From: Microbacterium sp. BK668
GTDB lineage: Bacteria; Actinomycetota; Actinomycetes; Actinomycetales; Microbacteriaceae
Direction: 5' to 3'
DNA: 64,000 nt
Assembly: GCF_004362195.1 (NCBI RefSeq)
Contig: NZ_SNWG01000001.1
Location: forward strand, 124,001 to 188,000
Below the pieces are notes generated by a model. The model did no database searches, was not told where the DNA came from, and saw only the letters and a program-made list of their open reading frames with translations. A program made the translations under genes and the position numbers. The first letter of the stretch is position 1. Each line of letters begins with the position of its first letter. Shown in pieces: positions 7,815-16,238 of the stretch.

Positions 7815-8798
7815 TCAGTCCGCTCGTGCGGCGGACGCCGGGGCGTAGACCCGCACGGCGTCGGGGACGATGCGACAGCGCAGACGATAGCCCTGCGGCG
7901 TCTCCTCCTCGAGCTCTCCGTCGTGGACGTAGACGGATGCCGAACCCTCGGACGTGCGCACCGAGAGGTCGAGCTCCGGCACGACGAGCCGCTCGACGTC
8001 GGACTCCGGGGGCATCAGGCGCACGGCGCGCAGGAGGGCGGTCGTCTTGCGGCCGAAGGCGAGTGATGCCACGGCTCGGAGGCGTGACCCGCGGGCGTGG
8101 TGGATGCGCACGTCCAGGAGATCGTCGTGGATCGTCTGCCGCTGCATCATGGCGACCCGCTCGGGTGCGTTGCGGCCGACGCTGATGAAGACCGACCACA
8201 CCTTGGCGTGCCTGCCCTCGCGGCCGATGACGACGGGCGCTGCGTCGTGCAGTGCGCGCCAGGTCGCCGCCACCCCGCCCAGCCACTTGCCCATGTCGTC
8301 CATGCGGTCCTCGCGCTCGGCGATGACCTGCGGGTACGTCCCGACGGAGATCGCGTTGAGCACCGTGACAGGCTCTCCGTCGCCGGCCGACACCTCCGCC
8401 GCGGTCACCGTCGTCCCCTCCCCGGCGACGAGGGCGTCGATCGCGGTGCCGACGTCGTCGATCCCGACGGCGCGCGCGAAGTGGTTGAACGTCCCGCCCG
8501 GGAGCACGAGGAGGGGCAGGTCGTGCCGTCTGGCGAGATGCGCCATGCGCGAGACGGATCCGTCACCGCCCAGCACGGCGAGCACGGACGGCGGATCGTC
8601 GCCTGCGAGCGCCCTCGCCACGGCGTCCTTCAGCAGCTCGCCCTCGGCGAGCTCGTGCACCCTCGCGTCGGGCAGCCGCTCGGTGATGACGTCCGCCGGA
8701 TCCCGGCGGATGACGTCGCGCCCCGAGCGCAGGTTGCGCACGATGAGCACCCCCGCACCCGTGGGGCGCGGTTCGAGCGGAATCCCCGGCGTCTGCAT
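7815..8798 (-). CDS. Diacylglycerol kinase-family lipid kinase
   Basis: A 327-residue protein of the DAGK catalytic family (YegS/BmrU/DgkB-like). The nucleotide-binding signature GGDGSVSRMAHL lies near residue 75, followed by LLVLPGGTFNHFARAVGI, the conserved PxGTxNxxA segment that positions phosphate and substrate. The C-terminal half has the beta-sandwich pattern ending with VHDGELEEETP, matching the DGE motif of this family. It phosphorylates a lipid or a lipid-like alcohol at the inner membrane face; the substrate is not predictable. The start is leaderless in appearance (TAGCCT six bases before the ATG). Cysteine or metal-binding insertions are absent. Confidence 0.9.
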   Translation of the reverse strand: MQTPGIPLEPRPTGAGVLIVRNLRSGRDVIRRDPADVITERLPDARVHELAEGELLKDAVARALAGDDPPSVLAVLGGDGSVSRMAHLARRHDLPLLVLPGGTFNHFARAVGIDDVGTAIDALVAGEGTTVTAAEVSAGDGEPVTVLNAISVGTYPQVIAEREDRMDDMGKWLGGVAATWRALHDAAPVVIGREGRHAKVWSVFISVGRNAPERVAMMQRQTIHDDLLDVRIHHARGSRLRAVASLAFGRKTTALLRAVRLMPPESDVERLVVPELDLSVRTSEGSASVYVHDGELEEETPQGYRLRCRIVPDAVRVYAPASAARAD

Positions 8799-8826
8799 GT
8801 CGCGAGGCTAGCCGGACAGGACCGTG

Positions 8827-9327
8827 TCAGGTGTCCCCTTGCGCAGGAACGATCGGGCGGTTCTCGTAGAACGTCTGCAGGACGACGGTCGTGCGGGTGT
8901 TCACCGACGCTGCCAGGCGGATGTCGCGGATCAGCGTCTCGAGATCGCGCGGCGACGGAACCCGCACGAAGAGCATGTAGCTCGCGTCGCCTGCGATGGA
9001 GTGGCACGCCTCGATGGCGGCCAGGTGCTCGAGGAGCTCCGGGGCGTTGTCGGGCTGCGCCGGATCGAGGGGCGTGATCTCGATGAAGGCGGCGAGCGGG
9101 CGGCCCACCGCCTCCGGATCGAGAACGGCTCGGTAGCCGGCGATGACTCCCCGCGCCTCGAGGCGGCGAAGACGGGCCTGCACCGCCGACACCGAGAGAC
9201 CCACGGCCCTGGAGATGTCTGCGAGGGTGGCCCGGGCATCTCGAGACACCTCGCGGATGATGCTCGAGTCGACGGGGTCCTCCACCCTCGACGGCGCTGG
9301 TGCGGCCGCCGGCTCGTCAGTGCTCAT
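8827..9327 (-). CDS. Lrp/AsnC family transcriptional regulator
   Basis: A 166-residue regulator with an N-terminal winged helix (DSSIIREVSRDARATLADIS, then GLSVSAVQARLRRLEARGVI, about residues 20-60). A RAM ligand-binding domain follows (FIEITPLD, HSIAGDASYMLFVRV), which binds amino acids in this family and drives octamer formation. It diverges from the DUF6421-like gene with 122 bases between start codons, so it may regulate that gene and itself. A TACTCT box seven bases before the ATG suggests a leaderless message. The nearby threonine aldolase-like gene makes an amino-acid effector plausible; that is inference. Confidence 0.92.
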   Translation of the reverse strand: MSTDEPAAAPAPSRVEDPVDSSIIREVSRDARATLADISRAVGLSVSAVQARLRRLEARGVIAGYRAVLDPEAVGRPLAAFIEITPLDPAQPDNAPELLEHLAAIEACHSIAGDASYMLFVRVPSPRDLETLIRDIRLAASVNTRTTVVLQTFYENRPIVPAQGDT

Positions 9328-9401
9328 GTGCGGGAGAGTACTCGGTTTCGTTCGACCTGGAAGCCATCCTGGCGTGGGTCGTCCGCGCCGGAAGAATTCC
9401 G

Positions 9402-9407
9402 TAGAAT
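9402..9407 (+). promoter_or_regulatory. Candidate -10 box for the DUF6421-like gene
   Basis: TAGAAT lies 42 bases before the ATG at 9450, just after a small palindrome (cggaagaattccg, 9389-9401 region). That palindrome could be the operator of the divergent Lrp/AsnC protein. The ribosome site ggagg is at 9441-9445. No good -35 hexamer is visible. Confidence 0.5.
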
Positions 9408-9449
9408 CGTCGTGTCACCCGTCCGCGGATCACTTGATCGGAGGTTTCC

Positions 9450-10907
9450 ATGTCCATCAGCCACATGCACGAAGGTGCGGTGAAGGCGATCGTCGGCGAG
9501 CCCGAGGTCGTGGAGGACGCCTCTGGATCGGCCGCGACCGCGTCGGGCGTGGAGACGAGCGCCGCGTGGCACCGGCTGAAGGATGCCGCGACGACGCTCC
9601 AGACGATGCAGGCCCAGGACGGATCGGTGCCGGATCCGGCCGACCACGCCGAGGCCCGGGTGTGCGTGGAGGTCATCGCGGCGGCGATCCTCGAGCTCGC
9701 CCCGGAGTTCCCGCACGACGCCGAGTACCTCGCGGCTTCGCGCCGTGACTTCGAGCGCTGGGCGGACGGCGGATTCGGCATCCCCGACTTCTTGGACTCG
9801 CTCGTGGCATTCCAGCCCCAGAAGCACCGGATCGACGGCATCCGCCACCTCGTGGTGTTCCCCATGTACACGCAGAACGGTTCCCGCAACCGCTTCGTGG
9901 AGGCGGTGATCGTCGAGGTGATCTGGCCCGAGTTCATCGCGGAGCTCGAAGCGGGCGACTACGGCAACAAGCTCTTCGTGTCGCTGCGCCTGGTCGACTT
10001 CACGCCCGGGTACGACACGAACTCCGCCGTGCTCTTCCCCGAGACCGTCACGATGCGCGAGATCCCCCCGTTCACGTGGGGAGCGATCTTCCAGGATCGC
10101 GAGGCGGCACGCTACCGCCGCGTCGTGCGCGCCGCCGCCGACATCACGAAGCTCGAGCTGCCCGCGGAGGCCGCGGCGATGCTCGACGACCAGGAGCTCG
10201 CGGAGCAGACGTTCGTGATGTGGGACATCATCCACGACCGCACCCACATGCGAGGCGATCTGCCGTTCGATCCCTTCATGATCAAGCAGCGGATGCCGTA
10301 CTTCCTGTACTCGCTCGAAGAGCTGAGGTGCGATCTCACGGCGTTCCGCGAATGCGTCGCGATCACCGCGCGGCTTCGCGCACGCGTCGAGGACGGCGAG
10401 ACGCTGAGCGCCACCGAGGGCGAGACCCTCAAGCACGCGGTGCTCGTGCAGTACGCCGTGATCTTCGACCGCATCTTCCGCTTCGCGATCACCGGGTCGA
10501 GGGTGCGCAACTACGACGGACTCGGCGGCCAGCTGCTCTTCGCGTGGCTGCATCAGCGGAACGTGCTGCACTGGACCGACACGTCGCTCGCGTTCGACTG
10601 GGCCGAGGTGCCGGCGGCGGTCGTCGCCCTCGGCGATGCGATCGACGAGCTGTACTGGCGCTCGATCGATCGCCCGAAGACGGCGCACTGGCTCGCGGCG
10701 TACGACCTCGTGCGCGGCACCTTGACGCCCCACCCTGCATCGGCGTGGGCGCGCGGCCTTTCCGACGAGGTGCTCGCCGGTGCGCCGAAGGGGTACACCG
10801 ACGCAGTCCTCGACGACGAGTTCCCGCTGTCGATGTTCTACGAGGCGCTGGAGAAGAAGATGCGCCCCGTCATCGATTCGACGGCGGGGATCCGCGGCAC
10901 CGACTGA
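9450..10907 (+). CDS. DUF6421-like protein of unknown function
   Basis: A 485-residue soluble protein with no signal peptide or membrane helix. I recognise it as resembling the actinobacterial family named DUF6421; the name is from memory and unchecked. Notable is a central run around residue 265 containing MWDIIHDRTHMRGDLPF. Its two spaced histidines with nearby acidic residues, and a third conserved-looking H in WLHQRNVLHWTD near residue 370, could form a metal site. Aromatic and acidic residues (YGNKLF, FTPGYDTN) are frequent. The start has a good ribosome site (cggagg) eight bases upstream. It is followed by a hairpin and direct repeats, then by SDR and threonine aldolase-like genes that seem to recur beside this family. 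Enzymatic role unknown. Confidence 0.75.
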   Translation: MSISHMHEGAVKAIVGEPEVVEDASGSAATASGVETSAAWHRLKDAATTLQTMQAQDGSVPDPADHAEARVCVEVIAAAILELAPEFPHDAEYLAASRRDFERWADGGFGIPDFLDSLVAFQPQKHRIDGIRHLVVFPMYTQNGSRNRFVEAVIVEVIWPEFIAELEAGDYGNKLFVSLRLVDFTPGYDTNSAVLFPETVTMREIPPFTWGAIFQDREAARYRRVVRAAADITKLELPAEAAAMLDDQELAEQTFVMWDIIHDRTHMRGDLPFDPFMIKQRMPYFLYSLEELRCDLTAFRECVAITARLRARVEDGETLSATEGETLKHAVLVQYAVIFDRIFRFAITGSRVRNYDGLGGQLLFAWLHQRNVLHWTDTSLAFDWAEVPAAVVALGDAIDELYWRSIDRPKTAHWLAAYDLVRGTLTPHPASAWARGLSDEVLAGAPKGYTDAVLDDEFPLSMFYEALEKKMRPVIDSTAGIRGTD

Positions 10908-10912
10908 GTCGT

Positions 10913-10942
10913 GGATGCCGCGTCCCGCCGGGCGCGGCATCC
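10913..10942. terminator. Hairpin after the DUF6421-like gene, GGATGCC type
   Basis: A perfect 10-bp inverted repeat (10913-10922 ggatgccgcg and 10933-10942) with a 10-base loop. It starts five bases after the stop codon of the DUF6421-like gene. A terminator is likely from position, though no T-run follows. Confidence 0.55.
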
Positions 10943-10967
10943 TGTCGGCCGTCGGGGTCCCGGCGCG

Positions 10968-11133
10968 GCCGGGCGGAGGGGATCCGAGGACGGGAGGACG
11001 CGCCGGAACGGAATCGTCCTCCGCTCGCGCGATGCCCTCCGCCGGGCGGTGGTTGCCGACCCGCGCCGGGCGGAGGGGATCCGAGGACGGGAGGACGCGC
11101 CGGAACGGAATCGTCCTCCGCTCGCGCGATGCC
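10968..11133. repeat. Two identical 69-bp direct repeats, each with a stem-loop
   Basis: Identical 69-base copies at 10968-11036 and 11065-11133, 97 bases apart. Each contains an 8-bp stem (ggaggacg and cgtcctcc) around a 14-base loop. The second copy ends eight bases before the stop codon of the convergent MFS gene (11142). The position between converging genes suits terminators, and the sequence identity suggests recent duplication of a mobile intergenic element. Only two units are present, so it is not a CRISPR array. Confidence 0.85.
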
Positions 11134-11141
11134 TCGGCGGC

Positions 11142-12614
11142 TCAGCGGCGGGGGGATTCCGGAGCCGACACCGGCGAATCCGCGAGGGATGCCTCCGCGG
11201 CGCCCGCAGCACCGGCAACGGCAGGGTCGCCGGGGGTCGTGGCGGCCGGGTCGCCGGTCTCCCCCGTCTCGTACTCCCTTGAGAGGGTGCGATACGAGCG
11301 GGTCGTGAAAGCCAGCAGCGCGACCACGACCATGAGGAGGCCCGCGACCAGGAACACCAGCGCGATCCCGCGCGCCTCCCCGTCGCCGAGGAGCCATCCC
11401 CACGTCTCCTGCCCCTCAGCGGAGTTCATGTACGGAATGATCCAGAACTGCGCGATCGGCGCGATGAGGAACGCGGTGATCGGAGCGGCCGCGGCTTCGA
11501 AGGCCTGCGCGAACCCGAACACGCGCCCCTGCGTCGCGTACGGCACGACGCGCTGGATCACGGTCTGCTCCGAGGCTTCGGCCACCGGGATGAGGCACAT
11601 GTACAGCCAGATGCCCAGGGCGTACAACCACCACCACTCGCGAACGGTGAACAGCGCTCCGAGGAAGCCCATCACGATCGCCACCAGCAGCAGCGTGCGG
11701 ATGGGGTTCCTGCCCAGGCCGAACTTCGCGACGAACGCCCCTCCGATGATGAAGCCCGTCGCCGTGACGCCGAGCACGACTCCCCACCACTCGACCGGGA
11801 AGAGCGTGAGGCCGTACGGGTCCATGAGCGCCATGTAGACGCCGCCGATGAGGTTGTTCAAGGTCGAGAAGATGATGAGCGCGAAGAGCCCCGACACCGC
11901 CGCGACTGCGCGGATGCTCCCCTTGAGGTCGATGAGGGGCATCTTCTCGCCCGACGCGGCCGGCTGCGCCTCGGGGATCCGGATGAAGAGGAGGTGGACG
12001 AGCGCGCCCGCCGTCAGCACGAGGGCGATGGCGAGGGTCCACCCCATCCCGAGCAGCCCGATCGCGAGTCCGCTGAAGATGCTCGTCACCATGAAGGCCA
12101 TGCCCTGCACGGTGCCGACCAGGCCGTTGGCATTGGCGTGGCGCTCGACGGGGACGAGCAGCGTCACGGTCGTCGACAGCGCGATGCTGCGCAGGTTCTC
12201 CACGACGGCGCCCGCCAGGATGATGGCCGAGAAGATCCAGAACCACGGCTGGGCGAGGTCGACGAGCCTTTGCTCGCCGAGGGCGAGCCACAGCGCCCCG
12301 GCGAGAAGGAAGGCCGCGAGCGTGACGAAACCCGACAGCACCATCACGCGGTGCTTGCGGTGGCGGTCGACGACGGTGCCGAACAGCATCCCGAACAGCG
12401 CGATCAGGAGCATGTAGACGCCGCCGATGACGCCCGTCGCGAGCACCGACCGGGTCTCGAGGTACGCCCAGAAGGTGAGGGCGAACCACAGGAAGCTCGT
12501 CGTGATGTTCGCCACCGCGGTGTTGACGAGCACCTGCACGAAGACGCGCATGCCGCCGGGCGGGGCGAGAACCGTCTCGGTCGAGGCGGCCGCCGCACGG
12601 TTGTCAGAGGCCAT
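11142..12614 (-). CDS. MFS transporter
   Basis: A 490-residue major facilitator protein with about twelve hydrophobic helices. The cytoplasmic loop between helices 2 and 3 reads GTVVDRHRKHRVMVLSG, a good match to the MFS motif GxxxDRxGRR. The central loop is LIDLKGSIRAVAAV. The C-terminal 35 residues are hydrophilic and Pro/Ala-rich. The sequence resembles the enterobactin-exporter-like/tetracycline-like MFS group that includes many macrolide or siderophore exporters, but the substrate cannot be fixed. A TAGCCT box six bases before the ATG indicates a leaderless start. It diverges from the SDR gene with only 57 bases between start codons, so the two may share regulation. Confidence 0.88.
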   Translation of the reverse strand: MASDNRAAAASTETVLAPPGGMRVFVQVLVNTAVANITTSFLWFALTFWAYLETRSVLATGVIGGVYMLLIALFGMLFGTVVDRHRKHRVMVLSGFVTLAAFLLAGALWLALGEQRLVDLAQPWFWIFSAIILAGAVVENLRSIALSTTVTLLVPVERHANANGLVGTVQGMAFMVTSIFSGLAIGLLGMGWTLAIALVLTAGALVHLLFIRIPEAQPAASGEKMPLIDLKGSIRAVAAVSGLFALIIFSTLNNLIGGVYMALMDPYGLTLFPVEWWGVVLGVTATGFIIGGAFVAKFGLGRNPIRTLLLVAIVMGFLGALFTVREWWWLYALGIWLYMCLIPVAEASEQTVIQRVVPYATQGRVFGFAQAFEAAAAPITAFLIAPIAQFWIIPYMNSAEGQETWGWLLGDGEARGIALVFLVAGLLMVVVALLAFTTRSYRTLSREYETGETGDPAATTPGDPAVAGAAGAAEASLADSPVSAPESPRR

Positions 12615-12671
12615 GGGGCGAGGCTAACGGGAGCCCCGGACATCCGTAAGCCCGAGTGGGAGGATGGGGTG

Positions 12672-13346
12672 ATGACGACGTCGTTGGAGGGCCGCACCAT
12701 CCTGCTCGCGGGCGGGACGAGCACCGTGGGAGCGGTCGTCGCGCGTGCGGCGCTCGATCGCAGCGCGGAGGTGGTCGTCGTCGGTCGCGATCCGGCCAAG
12801 CTCCAGGAGCTTTCCGCCGGGCTGTCCGGCGTGCGGACACTCGTGTGCGACCTGACGGACGAGCCGTCGGTGGAGGCTCTCGCGAACGACATCCACACCG
12901 AGATCGGACGCATCGACGGGGTGCTGAACCTCGTCGGCGGCTGGCGCGGCGGTGGGGGCCTGGCCGGGCAGACCGACGTCGACTACCGGTTCCTCGAGCG
13001 CTCGCTCACCTCTCTCCGGCACGTGAGCCGCGCGTTCGACGACGACCTCCGCTCCTCGGACGCGGGGCGGCTCGCGATCATCTCCTCAACGGCGGTGGCC
13101 CGTCCGCTGGCGGGCGGGGCGAACTACGCCGCGGTCAAGGCCGCGAGCGAGGCGTGGTCGCGCGCCGTCGCACAGGGCTTCGCCAAGGCGGCTCGGGATG
13201 CCTCGGGGCCCCAGGTCGCGGCATCCGTCGTGTTCCGGGTCAAGGCGCTGGACGGCCTGGAGCAGACCCTCGCCGACGCCTTCCTCGGCCTCTGGGACGC
13301 CGAGGCAGCTGACATCAACGACACGGTCGTGACCCTGGGCTCCTGA
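12672..13346 (+). CDS. SDR family oxidoreductase
   Basis: A 224-residue short-chain dehydrogenase. The Rossmann start is ILLAGGTSTVGAVVARAAL, where the usual TGxxxGIG is replaced by AGGTSTVG. The VCDLTDEPSV acidic residue, the NLVGGW strand and the catalytic YAAVKAA (Tyr-x-x-x-Lys) follow, with a serine in IISSTAVA. It is shorter than the usual 250 residues and lacks a substrate-binding lid. The ATG at 12672 is chosen because the same frame upstream runs through the divergent MFS gene; a gggagg ribosome site precedes it. Lying between the DUF6421-like and aldolase-like genes it probably works in the same pathway. Confidence 0.85.
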   Translation: MTTSLEGRTILLAGGTSTVGAVVARAALDRSAEVVVVGRDPAKLQELSAGLSGVRTLVCDLTDEPSVEALANDIHTEIGRIDGVLNLVGGWRGGGGLAGQTDVDYRFLERSLTSLRHVSRAFDDDLRSSDAGRLAIISSTAVARPLAGGANYAAVKAASEAWSRAVAQGFAKAARDASGPQVAASVVFRVKALDGLEQTLADAFLGLWDAEAADINDTVVTLGS

Positions 13347-13353
13347 CCTCGGC

Positions 13354-13440
13354 CTGCACAACTCCTTCGATTCCGTCGCGAGAGCCGGCGCAAGGGGGTT
13401 CTCCGTCCGCGCGGCCCCCCCGTTCGAAGGAGTTGTGCAG
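13354..13440. repeat. 87-bp palindromic element with 17-bp perfect arms
   Basis: Arms at 13354-13370 (ctgcacaactccttcga) and 13424-13440 are exact inverted copies around a 53-base G/C-rich middle. It lies between the SDR stop and the aldolase-like start. A diverged copy of about the same size, with 22 of the first 23 bases matching, lies inside the ABC-F gene at 19402-19486. This marks a dispersed element family. Confidence 0.85.
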
Positions 13441-13479
13441 CGCCGTCGCCCGCATAGCGCCGAACTAGGCTGGATGTCC

Positions 13480-14550
13480 GTGACCACGATCCACGACCCC
13501 GAAGTGCGCGGCTTCGCGTCAGACAACTACTCCGGCATCCACCCCGAGATCCTCGCCGCGATCGCGTCGGCCAACGAGGGGCACCAGGTCGCCTACGGCG
13601 AGGACGTGTACACCGCCCGCCTGCAGGAGGTCATGGCACAGCACTTCGGCGAGGGCGTCGAGGCCTTCCCCGTCTTCAACGGCACCGGCGCGAACGTCAC
13701 CGGCCTGCAGTCGATGCTGCCCCGGTGGGGCGCCGTCGTGGCGGCGTCGTCGGCGCACATCAACGTCGACGAGGGCGGGGCCCCCGAGCGGGTCGCGGGC
13801 ATCAAGATCCTGAACGTCCCGAGCGAGGACGGCAAGCTGACGCCCGAGCTCATCGACCGGGAGGCCTGGGGCTGGGGCGACGAGCACCGTGCTCAGCCGC
13901 TCGTGGTGTCGATCACCCAGTCCACCGAGCTCGGCACGCTCTACACGGCGGAGGAGATCCGCGCGATCGCCGATCACATCCATCCGCTCGGGATGCGCCT
14001 GCACCTCGACGGCTCGCGCATCTCGAACGCCGCGGCGTCGCTCGACCTGCCCCTGCGCGCCTTCACCCGCGACGCGGGCGTCGACGTGCTGAGCCTCGGC
14101 GGCACGAAGAACGGGGCGATGGTCGGCGAGGCCGTCATCGTGCTCGACCCCGACGCCTCCACGGGCCTCACCTACCTCCGCAAGCTCAACATGCAGCTGT
14201 CGTCGAAGATGCGGTTCGTGTCGGCGCAGCTGGTCGCCCTGTTCGAGGGCGACCTGTGGCTGCGCAACGCGCGGCACTCCAACGCCATGGCGCAGCGCCT
14301 GCGCGCCGGCGTGGAGGCGGGCATGGCCGACGGGTCGATCCGCGGCGTCGCCTTCACCCAGCAGACCCAGGCCAACGGCGTCTTCGCGACCCTGCCTCCG
14401 GGTGTCGCCGACCGGCTGCGCGAGAGCTTCCGCTTCTACGACTGGGATGCCGCGAAGAACGAGGTGCGCTGGATGTGCAGCTTCGACACGACCGAGGAGG
14501 ACATCGACGCCTTCGTCGCCGCCATCGCCCGCGAGACGTCAGCCTCCTGA
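13480..14550 (+). CDS. Threonine aldolase / beta-eliminating lyase-like PLP enzyme
   Basis: A 356-residue fold-type I pyridoxal-phosphate enzyme. The N terminus (EVRGFASDNYSGIHPEIL) matches low-specificity L-threonine aldolases, which split threonine or allo-threonine to glycine and acetaldehyde. The aspartate and histidine that hold the cofactor are in MRLHLDGSRISNAA, and the Schiff-base lysine is in SLGGTKNGAMVGEA (about residue 210). I chose the GTG at 13480 because a TAGGCT box ends eight bases before it, giving the family's usual N terminus; an ATG at 13474 would add two residues. A palindromic element separates it from the SDR gene, so it probably has its own promoter. Confidence 0.85.
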   Translation: MTTIHDPEVRGFASDNYSGIHPEILAAIASANEGHQVAYGEDVYTARLQEVMAQHFGEGVEAFPVFNGTGANVTGLQSMLPRWGAVVAASSAHINVDEGGAPERVAGIKILNVPSEDGKLTPELIDREAWGWGDEHRAQPLVVSITQSTELGTLYTAEEIRAIADHIHPLGMRLHLDGSRISNAAASLDLPLRAFTRDAGVDVLSLGGTKNGAMVGEAVIVLDPDASTGLTYLRKLNMQLSSKMRFVSAQLVALFEGDLWLRNARHSNAMAQRLRAGVEAGMADGSIRGVAFTQQTQANGVFATLPPGVADRLRESFRFYDWDAAKNEVRWMCSFDTTEEDIDAFVAAIARETSAS

Positions 14551-14618
14551 ACCACTGCTCCAGAGCCACTGCTCCTCGGCCACTGCTCCTCGGTTACTGC
14601 CCCTGAGCCACTGCTGCT

Positions 14619-14693
14619 GAGAACAGGAGGATCGACGAATACAGGACGTCGCAAGGGCTTTCCGTCCTGCGCCCGCCCGATCCTCCTGTTCTC
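14619..14693. repeat. 75-bp nested palindrome
   Basis: Perfect 16-bp outer arms (14619-14634 gagaacaggaggatcg and 14678-14693) enclose a 7-bp inner pair (14642-14648 caggacg and 14663-14669). It sits between the stops of the converging aldolase-like and DivIVA-like genes, so it may terminate both. Its middle (gcaagggctttccgtcc) resembles the middle of the 13354-13440 element, suggesting a common family. Confidence 0.8.
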
Positions 14694-14711
14694 GTGCGAC
14701 GGGTAGGGCCG

Positions 14712-16238
14712 TCAGTTGTCGGCGTGCTCGCGGGGTGTCGGCTCCTGGGGCGTCCCGCCGTCGGCGGTGTGCGCCTCGGACTCGGAGCCCGGGCCGGCCG
14801 CGGCATCCGTCGTCTCTTCATCCGCGTGCCCAGCCGACGCCTCGCCGTCGGCCGACACGTCGACGTCGGCCGAGGCGTCGAAGGGCGTCTCGGGGCGGAT
14901 GAGCTCGCGCACCTCCGCCATGAAGCTCGTGAGCTGGTGCTGCTGCCAGCGCAGCTGACGGGTGCGGTCCTCGGCGTCGCGCAGCACGCCCTGAGAGTGG
15001 CTCGTGACCGTCTCTATGATCTTCTGCGCCTTGTCGCGCGCGCGGTCGAGGGTCTCGCGGGCGCGGATGCTCGCGTCGGCCTCGATCTGTGCAGCCTGCG
15101 CGCGCATGAGGCGGTCGAAGTCGTCGGCCTTGGAGGCGACCCGCTGCGCGTGCTCGAGCGATGCGGCGACCTGGTCGTTGGCGTCCTGCGTGATGCGCTC
15201 GGCGTGCGCGACGGCCTGGTTGTGCAGCACGAGGAACTCCTGCTGCGCGTCGTTCTGGCGACGGGTGAGCGACTCCTCGAACTCGAGCGCGCGCAGGCGA
15301 AGCTCGCGCACGGCCTCCTCGGCCTCCTGCCGGGCGAGCGACGTCTCGCGCGCGACCATCGACCGCAGCGACGCGGCCCCCTTCTCCGCCTCGGTGCGGA
15401 TCGCGACAGCCTCCTGCTCGGCCTGCGACACCTTCTCGGCGGCGTGGGCCGCCTCGCGCTCGAGCCGCGCCTGGTGAGCCGTGAGCTCGGTGTCGATGCG
15501 CAGACGCGCCTGCTGCGCGTCGTGGTGGGCCTGCGCGAGGATCCCGTCGGCTTCGACCTGCACCTCCTTGCGGCGCTTGGCGATCTCTTCGCGGGACGCC
15601 TCGAGGAGACGATCGGCCTGGACGGTGGCGTTGCGGATGATGAGGCTCGCCTGATCCTCCGCAACCCGCAGGATCTCCTCGAACTGCGGGCGGCTCGAGT
15701 CCTGGCCGCCGCTGTCGACGAGCTCGTCGCTCAGCGCCTGCACCTGCGACTCTGCTTTGGCAGCTCGCGCGGTCGCGGCCGTGAGCTCGGCCTCGAGGCG
15801 CTCGATGGTCTCGCGACTGCGCTCGTCGGCGGCCGAGACCTCCGCCTGCACGCGGTCCTGTACCTTGCCGAGGCGCGCGTTGGCGGTGTTGAGGGCGGCC
15901 TTCAGCCGGTCGATCGTCTCGCGGCTGCGTGCATCGGCGGCCGCGAGCTTCGCCTCGTACTCGGCCTCGATGCGTCCGACGGCCTCCATGCTCTGGGCGT
16001 TCGCGGTGTCGCTGACGTCGCGGTAGCGCTGCTCGAGCAGGGCGATCTCGTCGCCCTCGGCGCGCAGACGCGCGGTCAGGCGGGCGACGGCCGCGTCGAC
16101 CTCGTCCTTGTCGTAGCCGCGGAAGACGGTCGTGAACGAGGGTCCGACCGGGGACTGCTCCCCGCCGATCATGAGTTCGTCGAACGGCGATGCGTCCTCC
16201 GGGCCGGCGTTCCGGGCTGGCGTCTGCTGATCGGGCAT
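14712..16238 (-). CDS. DivIVA-like long coiled-coil protein
   Basis: A 508-residue protein with a short DivIVA-type lipid-binding start (TTVFRGYDKDEVDAAVARL, about residues 36-54) followed by almost 380 residues of heptad-rich coiled coil. DivIVA-class proteins mark cell poles and division sites and recruit wall-synthesis machinery in actinobacteria; Scy and Wag31 are known relatives. Within it, a roughly 45-residue unit occurs twice in tandem (AADARSRETIDRLKAAL and AADERSRETIERLEAEL), a sign of internal duplication. The last 60 residues are acidic and disordered (ADVDVSADGEASAG). I chose the ATG at 16238, with a ribosome site (cggagag) upstream; the longer frame to 16703 is arginine/proline-rich and has no homology. 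Confidence 0.85.
   Translation of the reverse strand: MPDQQTPARNAGPEDASPFDELMIGGEQSPVGPSFTTVFRGYDKDEVDAAVARLTARLRAEGDEIALLEQRYRDVSDTANAQSMEAVGRIEAEYEAKLAAADARSRETIDRLKAALNTANARLGKVQDRVQAEVSAADERSRETIERLEAELTAATARAAKAESQVQALSDELVDSGGQDSSRPQFEEILRVAEDQASLIIRNATVQADRLLEASREEIAKRRKEVQVEADGILAQAHHDAQQARLRIDTELTAHQARLEREAAHAAEKVSQAEQEAVAIRTEAEKGAASLRSMVARETSLARQEAEEAVRELRLRALEFEESLTRRQNDAQQEFLVLHNQAVAHAERITQDANDQVAASLEHAQRVASKADDFDRLMRAQAAQIEADASIRARETLDRARDKAQKIIETVTSHSQGVLRDAEDRTRQLRWQQHQLTSFMAEVRELIRPETPFDASADVDVSADGEASAGHADEETTDAAAGPGSESEAHTADGGTPQEPTPREHADN

Noticed and set aside
10968..11133. Possible CRISPR-like repeat
   Set aside because: Only two units with a 28-base gap, no cas genes, and a stem-loop structure typical of intergenic elements.
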